Shown: one piece after another, positions 23,389-32,606 of the stretch
Layout of the letters: every line of letters begins with the position of its first letter
Numbering within the stretch: the stretch's first letter is position 1
Position numbers and translations under genes: made by a program
DNA from: Clostridiales bacterium
GTDB lineage: Bacteria; Bacillota; Clostridia; Saccharofermentanales; Saccharofermentanaceae
Reading direction: 5' to 3'
Assembly (NCBI GenBank): GCA_017617935.1
Contig: JAFZVF010000102.1
Coordinates: 1-45,537 of the forward strand
Length of the DNA: 45,537 nt
Notes under the pieces: generated by a model
What the model was told of the DNA's origin: nothing
The model's input: the letters and a program-made list of their open reading frames with translations, nothing else
Database searches by the model: none

Positions 23389-24915
23389 ATGAAACTGTCC
23401 GATCTGCTTGAGTATGACGACATAATCGTCCAGTGCCACGACAATCCTGATGCTGACGCGATCGCATCCGGTTTTGGCGTTTACAGCTATTTCAAGGCCA
23501 AGGGAAAGAACGTCAGGCTCATATATTCCGGAAACTTCATAATAACGAAGACGAACCTCAAGTTCATGGTCGACGTGCTCCAGATCCCGATCGAATACGT
23601 TCCCAATCTGGAAACGAAGCCAGGGCTTCTCATTACCTGTGACTGCATTTACGGTGAGGGCAACGTCCGCAAGTTTGAAGCGGACGTCATCGCTTCGATA
23701 GACCACCACTTCCTGGGTGAAAACAAACCGCCCATGTATAACGACATCCGTCAGGGCGTAGGAAGCTGTTCGACCATTGTTTGGGATCTGCTTAGAAAAG
23801 AAGAGTTCCCGATGAACAGGAATCTTTCCACGGCGCTTTACTACGGCCTTTACACCGATACCAACACTCTCGTCGAGATCTACCATCCGCTTGACCGCGA
23901 CATGCTTGACGACATCTACTACGACAAGTCTCTGATCAAGCATTTCTGCAACATGAACATGACGCTTCAGGAAGTCAAGATCGCGGGAATGGCGCTTCTC
24001 GGATACGAGTATCACGAGATCCACAATTACGCGCTTTTGGAGACGATGCCGTGCGACCCCAACATACTCGGACTCATAAGCGACTTCTTCCTTGCCGTTG
24101 ACACCGTCGACGTCTGCGTCGTCTTCTCAGAGCTCGACGTAGGGATCAAGTTCTCTGTCCGCAGCTGCACCAACGAGGTAAGAGCGGACGAGCTTGCCGA
24201 TTACCTCGTGCGTGGGATCGGTTCAGGCGGCGGACGTTCGGACAAGGCGGGCGGCCTCATCCAAAAGGACCTTTTGGCAGAGCTCAGGCCGGATTACATG
24301 CCGTCTGACGACATCCACAAGCACGCCATCGTCACCACGGTCCTTCGTGACAGGCTTCACGATTACTATCAGGACTGCAAGATCATATATGCGGGCAAGG
24401 ACAAGGTGGACTTGTCTCAGATGAAGCGCTACAAAAAGCTTCCGATCAAACAGGGATACGCGATCCCTTCCGAATTCATGCCCGTAGGAACCCCGATTCT
24501 CGTGCGTTCGCTTGAAGGTGACGCAAACCTCAACGTCGAGGCGGACACCGTCATCATGATCGGCGTCAGGGGCGAGGTGTACGCTTCCAACAAGGAAGTC
24601 TTTGAGAGGAATTACCAGAAGGTCGACGACGAATACAACATGAAGCTCGATTATTTCCCGACGATCAAGAACACCAAGTCCGGAGAGATAATACAGCTCA
24701 GAGGCGTTGCCAAGACCTGCATGTCGGAGGGCGGCAACACGATCCTTGCCATGCCTATCGAAAACACTACCAAGGTTTTCACCAAGTGGAACGAAGGGGA
24801 ATATCTGAAGGGCGAGCCCGGTGATTATCTCGCGGCAAAGGAGACCGATCCCGACGACGTCTACATCATCAATAAAGACATTTTCACGCAGACTTATGCG
24901 CAGATCGACATCTGA
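23389..24915 (+). CDS. DHH-family phosphoesterase (NrnA-like) with duplicated C-terminal PGDYG-like domains
   Basis: A 508-aa soluble protein. The first ~320 residues are a DHH/DHHA1 phosphoesterase: metal ligands in CHDNPDADAIAS (16-27), the diagnostic IDHH at 104-107, and the substrate-binding GSGGGRSDKAGG near 280. NrnA-like enzymes degrade very short RNAs, pAp or linear dinucleotides. Unlike NrnA (about 320 aa) it continues with ~180 residues holding two related units: one ending GEVYASNKEVFERNYQKVD (about 365-416) and one with GEPGDYLAA then DVYIINKDIFTQTYAQID (about 450-508). These resemble PGDYG domains. GGGAGGG precedes ATG 23389. The TIR gene follows after 18 bases. Confidence 0.85.
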   Translation: MKLSDLLEYDDIIVQCHDNPDADAIASGFGVYSYFKAKGKNVRLIYSGNFIITKTNLKFMVDVLQIPIEYVPNLETKPGLLITCDCIYGEGNVRKFEADVIASIDHHFLGENKPPMYNDIRQGVGSCSTIVWDLLRKEEFPMNRNLSTALYYGLYTDTNTLVEIYHPLDRDMLDDIYYDKSLIKHFCNMNMTLQEVKIAGMALLGYEYHEIHNYALLETMPCDPNILGLISDFFLAVDTVDVCVVFSELDVGIKFSVRSCTNEVRADELADYLVRGIGSGGGRSDKAGGLIQKDLLAELRPDYMPSDDIHKHAIVTTVLRDRLHDYYQDCKIIYAGKDKVDLSQMKRYKKLPIKQGYAIPSEFMPVGTPILVRSLEGDANLNVEADTVIMIGVRGEVYASNKEVFERNYQKVDDEYNMKLDYFPTIKNTKSGEIIQLRGVAKTCMSEGGNTILAMPIENTTKVFTKWNEGEYLKGEPGDYLAAKETDPDDVYIINKDIFTQTYAQIDI

Positions 24916-24933
24916 CGAAAAGGAAGAACAAAG

Positions 24934-27900
24934 ATGGATTACAAGTACGATGCCTTCATATCATACAGACATGCCGAGAAGGATACGCTGATCGCTTCGG
25001 AGATCCAGAAGAGCCTTGAGCGGTTCAAGATCCCGAAGGCGCTTCAAAAGAAGACGGGCAAACAGAGGTTTAACCGCGTTTTCAGGGACGTCGAAGAGCT
25101 CCCCATTTCCAGCAATCTTACCGAAGACCTTACGGAGGCGTTAAAGGCTTCTGAGTTCCTTATCGTCATCTGTTCTTACAGAACGTCAGAATCCGATTGG
25201 GTCAAGCGCGAAATAGACACCTTTCTTGAACTTCACGACTACAACAAGCAGCTCGTGCTTACGGTACTTGTAGAAGGCGAGCCCGACGAAGTTATCCCTG
25301 AGGTTCTCAGGCATGACAACATCACGCATTATCTTGCGGACGGCACTTTCTACTGTAAGGACGAAGTCGTCGAGCCTTTGGCTGCTGACTACAGGATGCC
25401 CCTTCCCAAGGCCAGAAAGATAGAGCTTCCGAGACTTGCGGCTTCCATGCTTGGCTGCAATTACGATGAGATAATCAGACGAAGAAAGGCGTATAAGAGA
25501 ACGAGGCTCCTGATCGAGACCGCGCTCGTTGCCGTGGCGGCCATCGCTCTCATGATCTATGTGGGCTGGACCTTTATGAAGATCCAGGACGCGTTGGACA
25601 AAGCCCAGATGAACCAGGCGAGATATCTTTCTTCCGAATCGCTAAAGCTGCTCGAGGAAGGTGACCGCGTAGGAGCGATACAGCTTGCGCTTGCGGCTTT
25701 TGAAGACGGAAATGGAAACGCGAGGCCCGTCACCAGCGACGCGCAATTTGCCCTGGCTTCCGCTCTTGGCGCATATTCGACCAGTGGAAATTCATATTCC
25801 GTTCCCGTATGGAGATATGAGACGAATACCTCTATCAAGAAATTCGCATGCACGGATTCAGGCGATTACGTCATGATCCTGGACAAAGACGGGATTATGC
25901 ACGTCTGGGACAAGAAGGACAACAAAGAGACGGTAATCAAAGATGATGACTTTGCTTTTTTGGATTTCATATTGGACAAGGACGGCAACTTTATCGTCTT
26001 CAACAGAAGTTACCTTGCTTCATATGATTCCGCGACCAAGGCTCAAAAATGGAAGTATCAGTACAGCGGGAGCGTTCCTTTAACAAGCACGAGCAAATTG
26101 TTTTATTACGAGAAAAGCGGCTATGTTGTTGTAAACATCAACACGTCCCTGTTGGTCGTAAGTGCTTCGGACGGAAAGCTGGTTAAGGAGATAGAAACTT
26201 ACCAGAAAGCTCCGTTTACCGAAAAGACCGATAAAAATGACGCGTATTTTTCCATTAACAGCTACCTGATAAATGATGATTTTTCAAAAGTGGCGGTTGT
26301 CGGAAAGTATGTTGGAAAATCAGGCAGTTACATTTTTGTCCTGGACGTTGAAAAAGACAAATGGACTTGCGTCAGTGAAGGACTGGAAAATTTCCTGAAT
26401 GCTGCTTTTGACAGTGACGGAAGCATTACGGTTTTGAGGCGTGCGGAACAGGAAGCCAATATTCCGGCAAACTACTTGTATGAAACCTCGGTCGTTTTGG
26501 AACAGATAAACTCATATGGAAGATCGGTATGGAAAGCTGAACTTCCCATAAGAACGCGTATTTCGCACACCAACATCTTCATTGCCGACTATACGACCGC
26601 TGACGGGAAAAAGACTGCGGCGCTTTATACCGTGTTTGCAAACAGGGCTGTCATCGTTGAAAAGAGCACCGGCAAAGTAATCAACAGCTTCGATCTCCAA
26701 GATGGCATATCCTGGTCCAACCTTGGAACTAAAAACCTGGAGATCATTATCCGTAACGGAAAAGTGCTTTGGATCCCGCGTAACGGCAGCACAAAATTGA
26801 TCATGACGCAAAAGTACTTCATGGATGGAACGCTTGACGTATATCTGTTTGGCGACAACAAGTCATTCCTTGTTGAGGATTCATCGCAAAGGGTGATCAC
26901 CGAATACAGCGGGAACTTCACTGACAGCAAGTTCATTGCTTTTGAGAACAGTGACAAGGTCGGGATCGTTGACACTGCAATCAAGTGTGGTGATTATCTG
27001 CTCACCTACAGCCTAAAAGACAAAACGTTGTCAGGAACGGATCTGAAGACCCGTAAGACGCTTTGGACATCTAAAGAGCCGGACTTCAAATTCCAATTTT
27101 TCAACAACGGGAATTCGCCTGACAATCTCTTTGTATTTGCTCTTAAGAAAACGAAGAAAAGCGACACCGAAACCACAGTCTCGCTTATCAAGATCAATTG
27201 CGCCAACGGCCAGATGGTTGACGCGAACAGTGATTTTACGCTCACGAACCCGGATTTCCTCAGGGCCGTTAACGGCAGGATTTGGTCGAAGATTGACGAT
27301 GCGAAGGCAAAAACAGTCACCATCTATTGCTATGACATGATGGACGATACGGTCAGGAAGACCGTTGTCGACGTAAATGAACTCGGCAGTGCTGTAGACA
27401 TGACCAGAATGGGTCCTTCTCCTGATGGAAAAAAGGCCTTGGTCTACATGGACGCAAGCGATAATAGTCAGGACAAGGTTTACCGGTTGACGGTCGATTG
27501 TACAAGCGGAAAATATACAAAGGCCGAATGCGGCAAGTGCTTTTACACGATATGGAATGACAATGGAACTCTTTTTGCCGAGTACTATAATGACGGCAGC
27601 ATAAAGGTATTCTCTGCCAACGGTGAAGAAAAGTTTACTAAGGAAAACGATCAACGCGCACCTTGGGACATGAGATTCCACGAAGACCAGCTTTACGTTG
27701 TTTACGGCAATGGTGATCTGGTCTCGTTTAACGTGCGCGGTGACCAGGTGATGAACATCAACCTGAATCACGGCGATCTGTCGAACAACGATTTCGTCGA
27801 TTTTAATTTCGTTAACGGATATCTTTTCCTGACTGCGGGTTCATATACGGACATTATCAAGATCCGTGACAAAAAGTCCATAAGCTCATTCGAAGGCTTC

Positions 27901-28107
27901 TTGTGCGTCTATGGCGCTGAACCTAAGGATTCAACTCTCACGAATGCTATCGTGGTATGCCAGACTTTTGACAAGACCGACGGCGTGGCGATTGGATTCT
28001 TCCATTACAAGACGCCCTCAAGGCTTGTCGAGCAGGCAAAGGATTACCTGAACAAGAATGGCGCGAAGCTGACTGACGACTTCAAACAGAAATACGGATT
28101 GCAGTGA
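24934..28107 (+). CDS. TIR-domain receptor-like protein: TIR, membrane helix, extracellular beta-propeller
   Basis: A 1057-aa protein. Residues 1-150 are a TIR domain: YDAFISYRHAEKD (strand A), FRDVEELPISSNL (BB-loop region), then SESDWVKREI with Trp89 and Glu93 at the position of the catalytic glutamate of NAD-cleaving TIR domains. Residues 180-190 are strongly basic, followed by one transmembrane helix (about 191-212), so the TIR should be inside and the rest outside. After the helix comes a helical segment (QARYLSSESLKLLEEGDRVG then AIQLALAAF) often found before WD40/quinoprotein-like propellers, then ~750 residues of beta-rich repeats (IMHVWDKKDN, GSYIFVLDVEKD). The gene lies between the DHH and GT-C-like genes in a tight run. 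Function, ligand and NADase activity are inferred. Confidence 0.87.
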   Translation: MDYKYDAFISYRHAEKDTLIASEIQKSLERFKIPKALQKKTGKQRFNRVFRDVEELPISSNLTEDLTEALKASEFLIVICSYRTSESDWVKREIDTFLELHDYNKQLVLTVLVEGEPDEVIPEVLRHDNITHYLADGTFYCKDEVVEPLAADYRMPLPKARKIELPRLAASMLGCNYDEIIRRRKAYKRTRLLIETALVAVAAIALMIYVGWTFMKIQDALDKAQMNQARYLSSESLKLLEEGDRVGAIQLALAAFEDGNGNARPVTSDAQFALASALGAYSTSGNSYSVPVWRYETNTSIKKFACTDSGDYVMILDKDGIMHVWDKKDNKETVIKDDDFAFLDFILDKDGNFIVFNRSYLASYDSATKAQKWKYQYSGSVPLTSTSKLFYYEKSGYVVVNINTSLLVVSASDGKLVKEIETYQKAPFTEKTDKNDAYFSINSYLINDDFSKVAVVGKYVGKSGSYIFVLDVEKDKWTCVSEGLENFLNAAFDSDGSITVLRRAEQEANIPANYLYETSVVLEQINSYGRSVWKAELPIRTRISHTNIFIADYTTADGKKTAALYTVFANRAVIVEKSTGKVINSFDLQDGISWSNLGTKNLEIIIRNGKVLWIPRNGSTKLIMTQKYFMDGTLDVYLFGDNKSFLVEDSSQRVITEYSGNFTDSKFIAFENSDKVGIVDTAIKCGDYLLTYSLKDKTLSGTDLKTRKTLWTSKEPDFKFQFFNNGNSPDNLFVFALKKTKKSDTETTVSLIKINCANGQMVDANSDFTLTNPDFLRAVNGRIWSKIDDAKAKTVTIYCYDMMDDTVRKTVVDVNELGSAVDMTRMGPSPDGKKALVYMDASDNSQDKVYRLTVDCTSGKYTKAECGKCFYTIWNDNGTLFAEYYNDGSIKVFSANGEEKFTKENDQRAPWDMRFHEDQLYVVYGNGDLVSFNVRGDQVMNINLNHGDLSNNDFVDFNFVNGYLFLTAGSYTDIIKIRDKKSISSFEGFLCVYGAEPKDSTLTNAIVVCQTFDKTDGVAIGFFHYKTPSRLVEQAKDYLNKNGAKLTDDFKQKYGLQ

Positions 28108-28119
28108 CGTCTGATTGAT

Positions 28120-30171
28120 ATGAAGCCCGGCAAGAAGTTCATCAAGATCCTTGTTATTGCGTTCATCTCGGTATTGTTGATCGAGGTGTTCATATTCAAC
28201 TTCAGGTTTTGGGAATCGCTTACCTTCAAAAGGATCGAAAACTATCAGGTTTCCTATGATGACCAAAAGGTGCTGATCAAGGATATCAAAGCCGCAGTAA
28301 AAAACGTCTATTTCAAGAAGACTGATTTTGCCGATGAAGTCCCGCTGACGCTTTCCATCACTTATACGGATGAAGCGAACACCAAGCTTGCCGTGTCGGA
28401 CACCGAAGTCTTCAATGCGGTCGGCGAGAGCAATTACATCCGCATCTATCCTGACGGCAAGGTGTCCGAGATGACCATCACGCTTGTAGGCGAGTCCAAG
28501 AAAAGCAACGTCTTCAAGGCCAATCCTGAAACGGTAGTTCTGGCGTTCAATGCAGTCAGGCCCTTCCATTTCAGAGCCATAAGATTTGCCTTGTTGCTTC
28601 TGGTGGTCATGCTGCTCATATTGTTCTCGCCCAAGTCGCCGATCTATCAGGTCAAACTTTTTGACGAGAAATTCAATTTGAGCAATGGAAAGCGATTCGC
28701 CGTTTATTATTTCCTCATTCTGTTCGTTCTTTTGTGGGGCTTTGTATCGCTTAAGTTCCAAGGCTATCCGGCGCTTGTCTACTATGACATGGAGTATGTT
28801 GAAGCTATCTTTTCCTATCAGGCAGACGCGCTCTTAGAAGGCCACGTTTATCTTAACCAAACCCCGCCGTCCTACATGTCGCAAATGGAAAACCCATACG
28901 ATTATGCCAAGCGCGTTGAGCTGATGCAAAAGACCGGCGAGGTGTTCAATCTTGATTTCGCATATTACAACGGAAGATATTACAGCTATTACGGCATAGT
29001 CCCGACATTGCTGTTCTACCTGCCTTTCGTTGCAATAACCCATAATCCCCCGAACAATTCGTTCGCGATAATACTGTTTGGAATACTGTATCTGACGGCC
29101 TGCTTTAGACTGGTCAGGTGCTTGTGCCGAAGGCTGAACAAGGATGTTTCAATAGGCATGTATTTCGTTTTGTGCACGGCGTTGATATTCGGTTCCGGAG
29201 TGTTTTATTGTGCGCATACTCCAAAGCTCTATTCGGTCCCTTTCATAAGCGCGTTGGCATTTGTTGTATCGGGACTGGTATGTTGGTTCAGGTCGACCGA
29301 ATCTCCTGATGAAGAAGAGGTCCTGAAAAAGAGATGGCTTATCGCAGGCAGCATCTGCATGGGTCTTGCCATCGGCTGCAGGCCGACGTTCGGTCTGTTC
29401 GTCCTGTTTGCGTTCCCGATATTCGCAGCAGAGATCAAAAAGAAAAAGTTCTTCTCGGTCAAGGGCCTCGGAAACACGCTCTGCGTCATCCTGCCGGTTT
29501 TCATCATCGGCTACGGGCTGTTGTACTTCAATTACCTGAGGTTTGAAAATCCTTTCGATTTTGGATACAAATACAACCTCAGCACGACGAACCTCGAACA
29601 CAGGTACAACGATGGCAGAAGGATGCTTCTGGGCACTTTCGAGTATCTGTTCCAGCCGCTTAACTTAAACGGAACCTTCCCTTACGTCAGGGCGGTCTAT
29701 GACTACTACAACTTAAAGACCGACTATCTCGGATACATGTTCTTCGATCCCCAGTATTGCGGGTTCCTGGTCCTTTCGCCGCTGGCTCTTTTCCTGCTCT
29801 TGATAAGAAGGCAGAGGGCTTCTCTGAAAAAGGATTGCTTCTATCAGTTTTCGATAACGTCCTTGCTGTTTGGCCTCGCCCTCATGATCCTCAACATTGA
29901 GAAAACGGGCATCTCGATGCGCTATCAGTTGGACTTTTCGCTCTTCCTGATGATCCCCGCGATAATGGTCATCCTCTCGCTTGAAAACGAACTGGCGGGA
30001 AGAAGCAGGAAGCTTCAAAAGCTGTTCGGCGAGATCGTTCTGTGTACGGTGATCTACATGATCGCGATTAACTTTTTCCTGATGCTTCCTTCGGACAAGC
30101 TCAGCCCGATGGACGTTCTTTCACCGAAGCTTTTCTATTCGCTTAAGTACCTGTTGTTTGTTCCAAGATGA
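28120..30171 (+). CDS. Polytopic membrane protein, GT-C glycosyltransferase-like
   Basis: A 683-aa protein with one N-terminal helix (about 8-30), a ~120-residue extracytoplasmic domain, then about ten or more transmembrane helices. YYNGRYYSYYGIVPTLLFYLPF and the conserved acidic stretch YYDMEYVEAIFSY before it recall GT-C-fold glycosyltransferases that use lipid-linked sugars, but I cannot assign a family with certainty and see no classical DxD or ExD at the expected loop beyond DMEYVE. The ATG at 28120 comes 12 bases after the TIR stop with a poor ribosome site, so translation is probably coupled to the TIR gene. A strong terminator follows. Confidence 0.7.
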   Translation: MKPGKKFIKILVIAFISVLLIEVFIFNFRFWESLTFKRIENYQVSYDDQKVLIKDIKAAVKNVYFKKTDFADEVPLTLSITYTDEANTKLAVSDTEVFNAVGESNYIRIYPDGKVSEMTITLVGESKKSNVFKANPETVVLAFNAVRPFHFRAIRFALLLLVVMLLILFSPKSPIYQVKLFDEKFNLSNGKRFAVYYFLILFVLLWGFVSLKFQGYPALVYYDMEYVEAIFSYQADALLEGHVYLNQTPPSYMSQMENPYDYAKRVELMQKTGEVFNLDFAYYNGRYYSYYGIVPTLLFYLPFVAITHNPPNNSFAIILFGILYLTACFRLVRCLCRRLNKDVSIGMYFVLCTALIFGSGVFYCAHTPKLYSVPFISALAFVVSGLVCWFRSTESPDEEEVLKKRWLIAGSICMGLAIGCRPTFGLFVLFAFPIFAAEIKKKKFFSVKGLGNTLCVILPVFIIGYGLLYFNYLRFENPFDFGYKYNLSTTNLEHRYNDGRRMLLGTFEYLFQPLNLNGTFPYVRAVYDYYNLKTDYLGYMFFDPQYCGFLVLSPLALFLLLIRRQRASLKKDCFYQFSITSLLFGLALMILNIEKTGISMRYQLDFSLFLMIPAIMVILSLENELAGRSRKLQKLFGEIVLCTVIYMIAINFFLMLPSDKLSPMDVLSPKLFYSLKYLLFVPR

Positions 30172-30172
30172 A

Positions 30173-30200
30173 AAATGGGGGCGACGCCCCCATTTCTTTT
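30173..30200. terminator. Bidirectional terminator between GT-C-like and acyl-CoA synthetase genes
   Basis: A 10-bp GC-rich stem (30173-30182 with 30186-30195) with a 3-nt loop, T-rich after it on the plus strand and A-rich before it. It lies between convergent genes and serves both. Confidence 0.85.
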
Positions 30201-30218
30201 CCGTTTCTGATTGTTTTT

Positions 30219-31922
30219 TTACTGCTGCTGCGCTGCCTGTGCCGCCTTGTACTTTTCCTCGTCAGCCTTCTTGATCGCCTTACGCATTATCTTGCCGCTG
30301 GGAGTCTTGGGGAGCTCTTCGACGAACTCTATGACCCTGGGGTATTTGTAAGGCGCCGTAGCGTGCTTGACGTGGTTCTGGAGTTCCTTGACGAGCTCAG
30401 GCGTTCCCTTGCCCTGATACTGCTTTGTGAGGACGATGGTGGCCTTTACAGCCTGTCCCCTCATCGGATCGGGTACGGAAGTGACTGCGCACTCAAGGAC
30501 CGCGGGATGCGTCATGAGGGCGCTCTCAACCTCGAAAGGTCCGATACGGTAACCGGAGCACTTGATGACGTCGTCGTTTCTTCCGACGAACCAGATGTAG
30601 CCGTCCGGATCTCTCCATGCGGTGTCGCCCGTGTTGTAGTCTGCGCCCGGCCACTGGTCTGCCATAGCCTCGGGGTTTTGGTAGTATTCCTTGAAAAGTC
30701 CGGTCGGGTGGGAAGACGCGTTCTTGATGATGACGTTTCCTACGATACCGTCCTCAACGGGATTTCCGTCGTCATCAAGGAGCTGGATGTCGTAAAGGGG
30801 AGTGGGCTTGCCCGTTGAACCGGGCTTAACGTCGACCCAGGGGAAGTTTGCGAAAAGAACGCTTCCTTCGGTCTGGCCGAAACCTTCTCTGATCTCAAGG
30901 CCCGTAGCATCCTTCCACTTGTAGAAGACTTCAGGGTTCAAAGGCTCACCAGCCATCGAGCAGTGCTTGATGGAGGAGAAGTCGTACTTCGTAAGGTCTT
31001 CCTGGATCAGGTAACGGTAGATCGTTGAGGGTCCGCAGAAGGAGTTGAGCTTGAGCTTTTCAATGATCTCGAGCATCTTCTGTGCGCTGAACTTGCCCTG
31101 AGTATCAAAGGTGACGTTGACTGCGCCAGCGATCCACTGACCGTAGATCTTGCCCCAGGCGAACTTGGCCCAGCCTGAGTCAGCCTGCGTAAGGTGCCTG
31201 CAGCCGTCGTAGACCTGCTGCCAGTACTTTGCCGTTACGATGTGGCCGAGAGGGAGAAGATAGTCGTGAAGGATCATCTTGGGCTCGCCGGTCGTGCCGG
31301 AAGAGAAGTATATGATCATCTGATCTTCGTTATGTGTTGCCTCGTCGCCCGTGGGTCTCTCGAAAACGGGAGAAGCCGCGTCGATGTCGTCGGTAAGTGA
31401 ACGCCATCCTTCGGGTGCCTTGCCGATAACGCTGCAGATCTCAACGGTCTTGCAGTCGGGACGGGCGCTGTTGACGTTGTCGATTATCCACTGGTCGTCT
31501 GCGCAGACGATCATCTTGACGTTTGCGGCGTTGCAGCGGTAAACGATGTCGTGGTATTCGAGCTGGAAGGTAGCGGGGATAACGACCGCACCGAGCTTGT
31601 GGAGGCCGACCATCGTGAACCATACTTCAGGGCGCTGACGAAGGATCATGAGGACCCTGTCGCCCTTCTTGATTCCGAGGTTCTTGAACATGTTCGCAAC
31701 GCGGTTGCTCTTTTCCTTGATGTCGGTGAAGGTGAAGTGCTTTTCATTGCCGTTGTCGTCGCACCAGATGAGCGCCTCGCGCTCAGGCTCCGTGTCGGCA
31801 TAGACGTCGACGACGTCGAATCCGAAGTTAAAGTCCTTGGGGACCTTCAGCTTGAAGTTCTGTTTGAAGTCTTCGTAGCTGTCGAAGTCAACTCTCTCGA
31901 CAAATCTTTCCAGTAAGCTCAT
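30219..31922 (-). CDS. AMP-forming acyl-CoA synthetase (acetyl/medium-chain type)
   Basis: A 567-aa ANL-superfamily enzyme that activates a carboxylic acid with ATP and CoA. P-loop IIYFSSGTTGEPKMI, the adenylate-binding GFGQTEG, hinge/ATP motif DGYIWFVGRNDDVIKCSGYR and the C-terminal catalytic Lys in LPKTPSGKIMRKAI are all intact. Overall it resembles the medium-chain acyl-CoA synthetases (MACS) more than housekeeping Acs. AAGGAGAGA lies ten bases before ATG 31922. An XRE-cupin regulator gene lies 24 bases upstream on the same strand, so the two form an operon, and the regulator may sense the acid or its CoA ester. The tail is Ala/Gln/Lys-rich. Confidence 0.92.
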   Translation of the reverse strand: MSLLERFVERVDFDSYEDFKQNFKLKVPKDFNFGFDVVDVYADTEPEREALIWCDDNGNEKHFTFTDIKEKSNRVANMFKNLGIKKGDRVLMILRQRPEVWFTMVGLHKLGAVVIPATFQLEYHDIVYRCNAANVKMIVCADDQWIIDNVNSARPDCKTVEICSVIGKAPEGWRSLTDDIDAASPVFERPTGDEATHNEDQMIIYFSSGTTGEPKMILHDYLLPLGHIVTAKYWQQVYDGCRHLTQADSGWAKFAWGKIYGQWIAGAVNVTFDTQGKFSAQKMLEIIEKLKLNSFCGPSTIYRYLIQEDLTKYDFSSIKHCSMAGEPLNPEVFYKWKDATGLEIREGFGQTEGSVLFANFPWVDVKPGSTGKPTPLYDIQLLDDDGNPVEDGIVGNVIIKNASSHPTGLFKEYYQNPEAMADQWPGADYNTGDTAWRDPDGYIWFVGRNDDVIKCSGYRIGPFEVESALMTHPAVLECAVTSVPDPMRGQAVKATIVLTKQYQGKGTPELVKELQNHVKHATAPYKYPRVIEFVEELPKTPSGKIMRKAIKKADEEKYKAAQAAQQQ

Positions 31923-31946
31923 ATTTCTTTATCTCTCCTTGAGTAA

Positions 31947-32492
31947 TTAACCGTTGATTATCGTCAGGAACTTTGCGTTGTCCGTGACAGCCCTTTGGCC
32001 GTGAGGCTTTTCGGGGTTAAAGTAGATGGAATCGCCTGCATTGAGCGTAAACTCGCGGTCGCCTACGACTACCTTGATGGTGCCCTCGATGACATAGTTG
32101 AATTCCTGGCCGCCGTGCTTAACGAGTTCTGCAGTCTCGGACTTTGAGAGGGTAACGATCATGGGATCCATCTGTCTGTGCTTGTAGTTGAATGCCAAAG
32201 CGCTGAACGAATAGCCGGGATAACGCTCAACCTTGACGCCGTTGCCGCCTCTTACGACGGTGTAATCGTCCATTCTAGGGACGTCGCCGGTCATGAGGAC
32301 CGTCGGGTCGACCCTGAACATCTCAGCGACTTTGTAAAGAAGGCTGATGGGGATCTCCTTTGCGCCGGTCTCGTATGCAAGGTATTCGTCCTTGCTGACG
32401 CCTATTTCGCGTGCGACGTCATCCGCGTCGAGATCTAATATGTCACGAAGTTCCCTGATCCTGTCGGAGATCTGCTTGATGTATTCGTTCAT
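31947..32492 (-). CDS. XRE-cupin transcriptional regulator
   Basis: A 181-aa protein. An XRE helix-turn-helix occupies about residues 8-65 (LDADDVAREIGVSKDEYLAY then ETGAKEIPISLLYKVAEMF). A C-terminal cupin domain spans about 105-181, with HGGQEFNYVIEGTIKVVV, LNAGDSIYFNPEKPHGQ. Such regulators bind a small ligand in the cupin and control the adjacent operon. The acyl-CoA synthetase follows 24 bases downstream and is the likely target. The start ATG 32492 has TGGAGGC just upstream on the minus strand. Confidence 0.92.
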   Translation of the reverse strand: MNEYIKQISDRIRELRDILDLDADDVAREIGVSKDEYLAYETGAKEIPISLLYKVAEMFRVDPTVLMTGDVPRMDDYTVVRGGNGVKVERYPGYSFSALAFNYKHRQMDPMIVTLSKSETAELVKHGGQEFNYVIEGTIKVVVGDREFTLNAGDSIYFNPEKPHGQRAVTDNAKFLTIING

Positions 32493-32528
32493 GTCGGGCC
32501 TCCATATATAGTCTTTATATATTTTTAT

Positions 32529-32550
32529 ATTATAAGCGGCAGATATTATA
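32529..32550 (-). promoter_or_regulatory. Putative -10 elements upstream of the XRE-cupin gene
   Basis: On the minus strand TATAAT occurs twice, at 32550-32545 and 32534-32529, in an AT-rich leader. Neither has a convincing -35, so only the -10 boxes are supported. Confidence 0.4.
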
Positions 32551-32583
32551 CAACATATTGAGCCGTTTTGCTAAACAAAGTGA

Positions 32584-32606
32584 AAAAGCCTGAAAATGCC
32601 GCTTTT
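32584..32606 (-). terminator. Weak terminator overlapping the stop of the acyltransferase gene
   Basis: On the minus strand AAAAGC (32606-32601) can pair with GCTTTT (32589-32584), loop 11 nt, followed by a T at 32583 and a T-rich region. The stem is only 6 bp and AT-rich. Confidence 0.35.

Noticed and set aside
24934..28107. Thoeris or CBASS anti-phage system
   Set aside because: No ThsA-like (SLOG/SIR2) effector, no nucleotide cyclase and no Cap genes are adjacent; the TIR protein is membrane-bound with an outside domain, unlike ThsB.
30168..30818. Long plus-strand ORF across the acyl-CoA synthetase gene
   Set aside because: It is antisense to a well-conserved enzyme, lacks a ribosome site and shows only repetitive Leu/Val/Arg composition from reverse codons.
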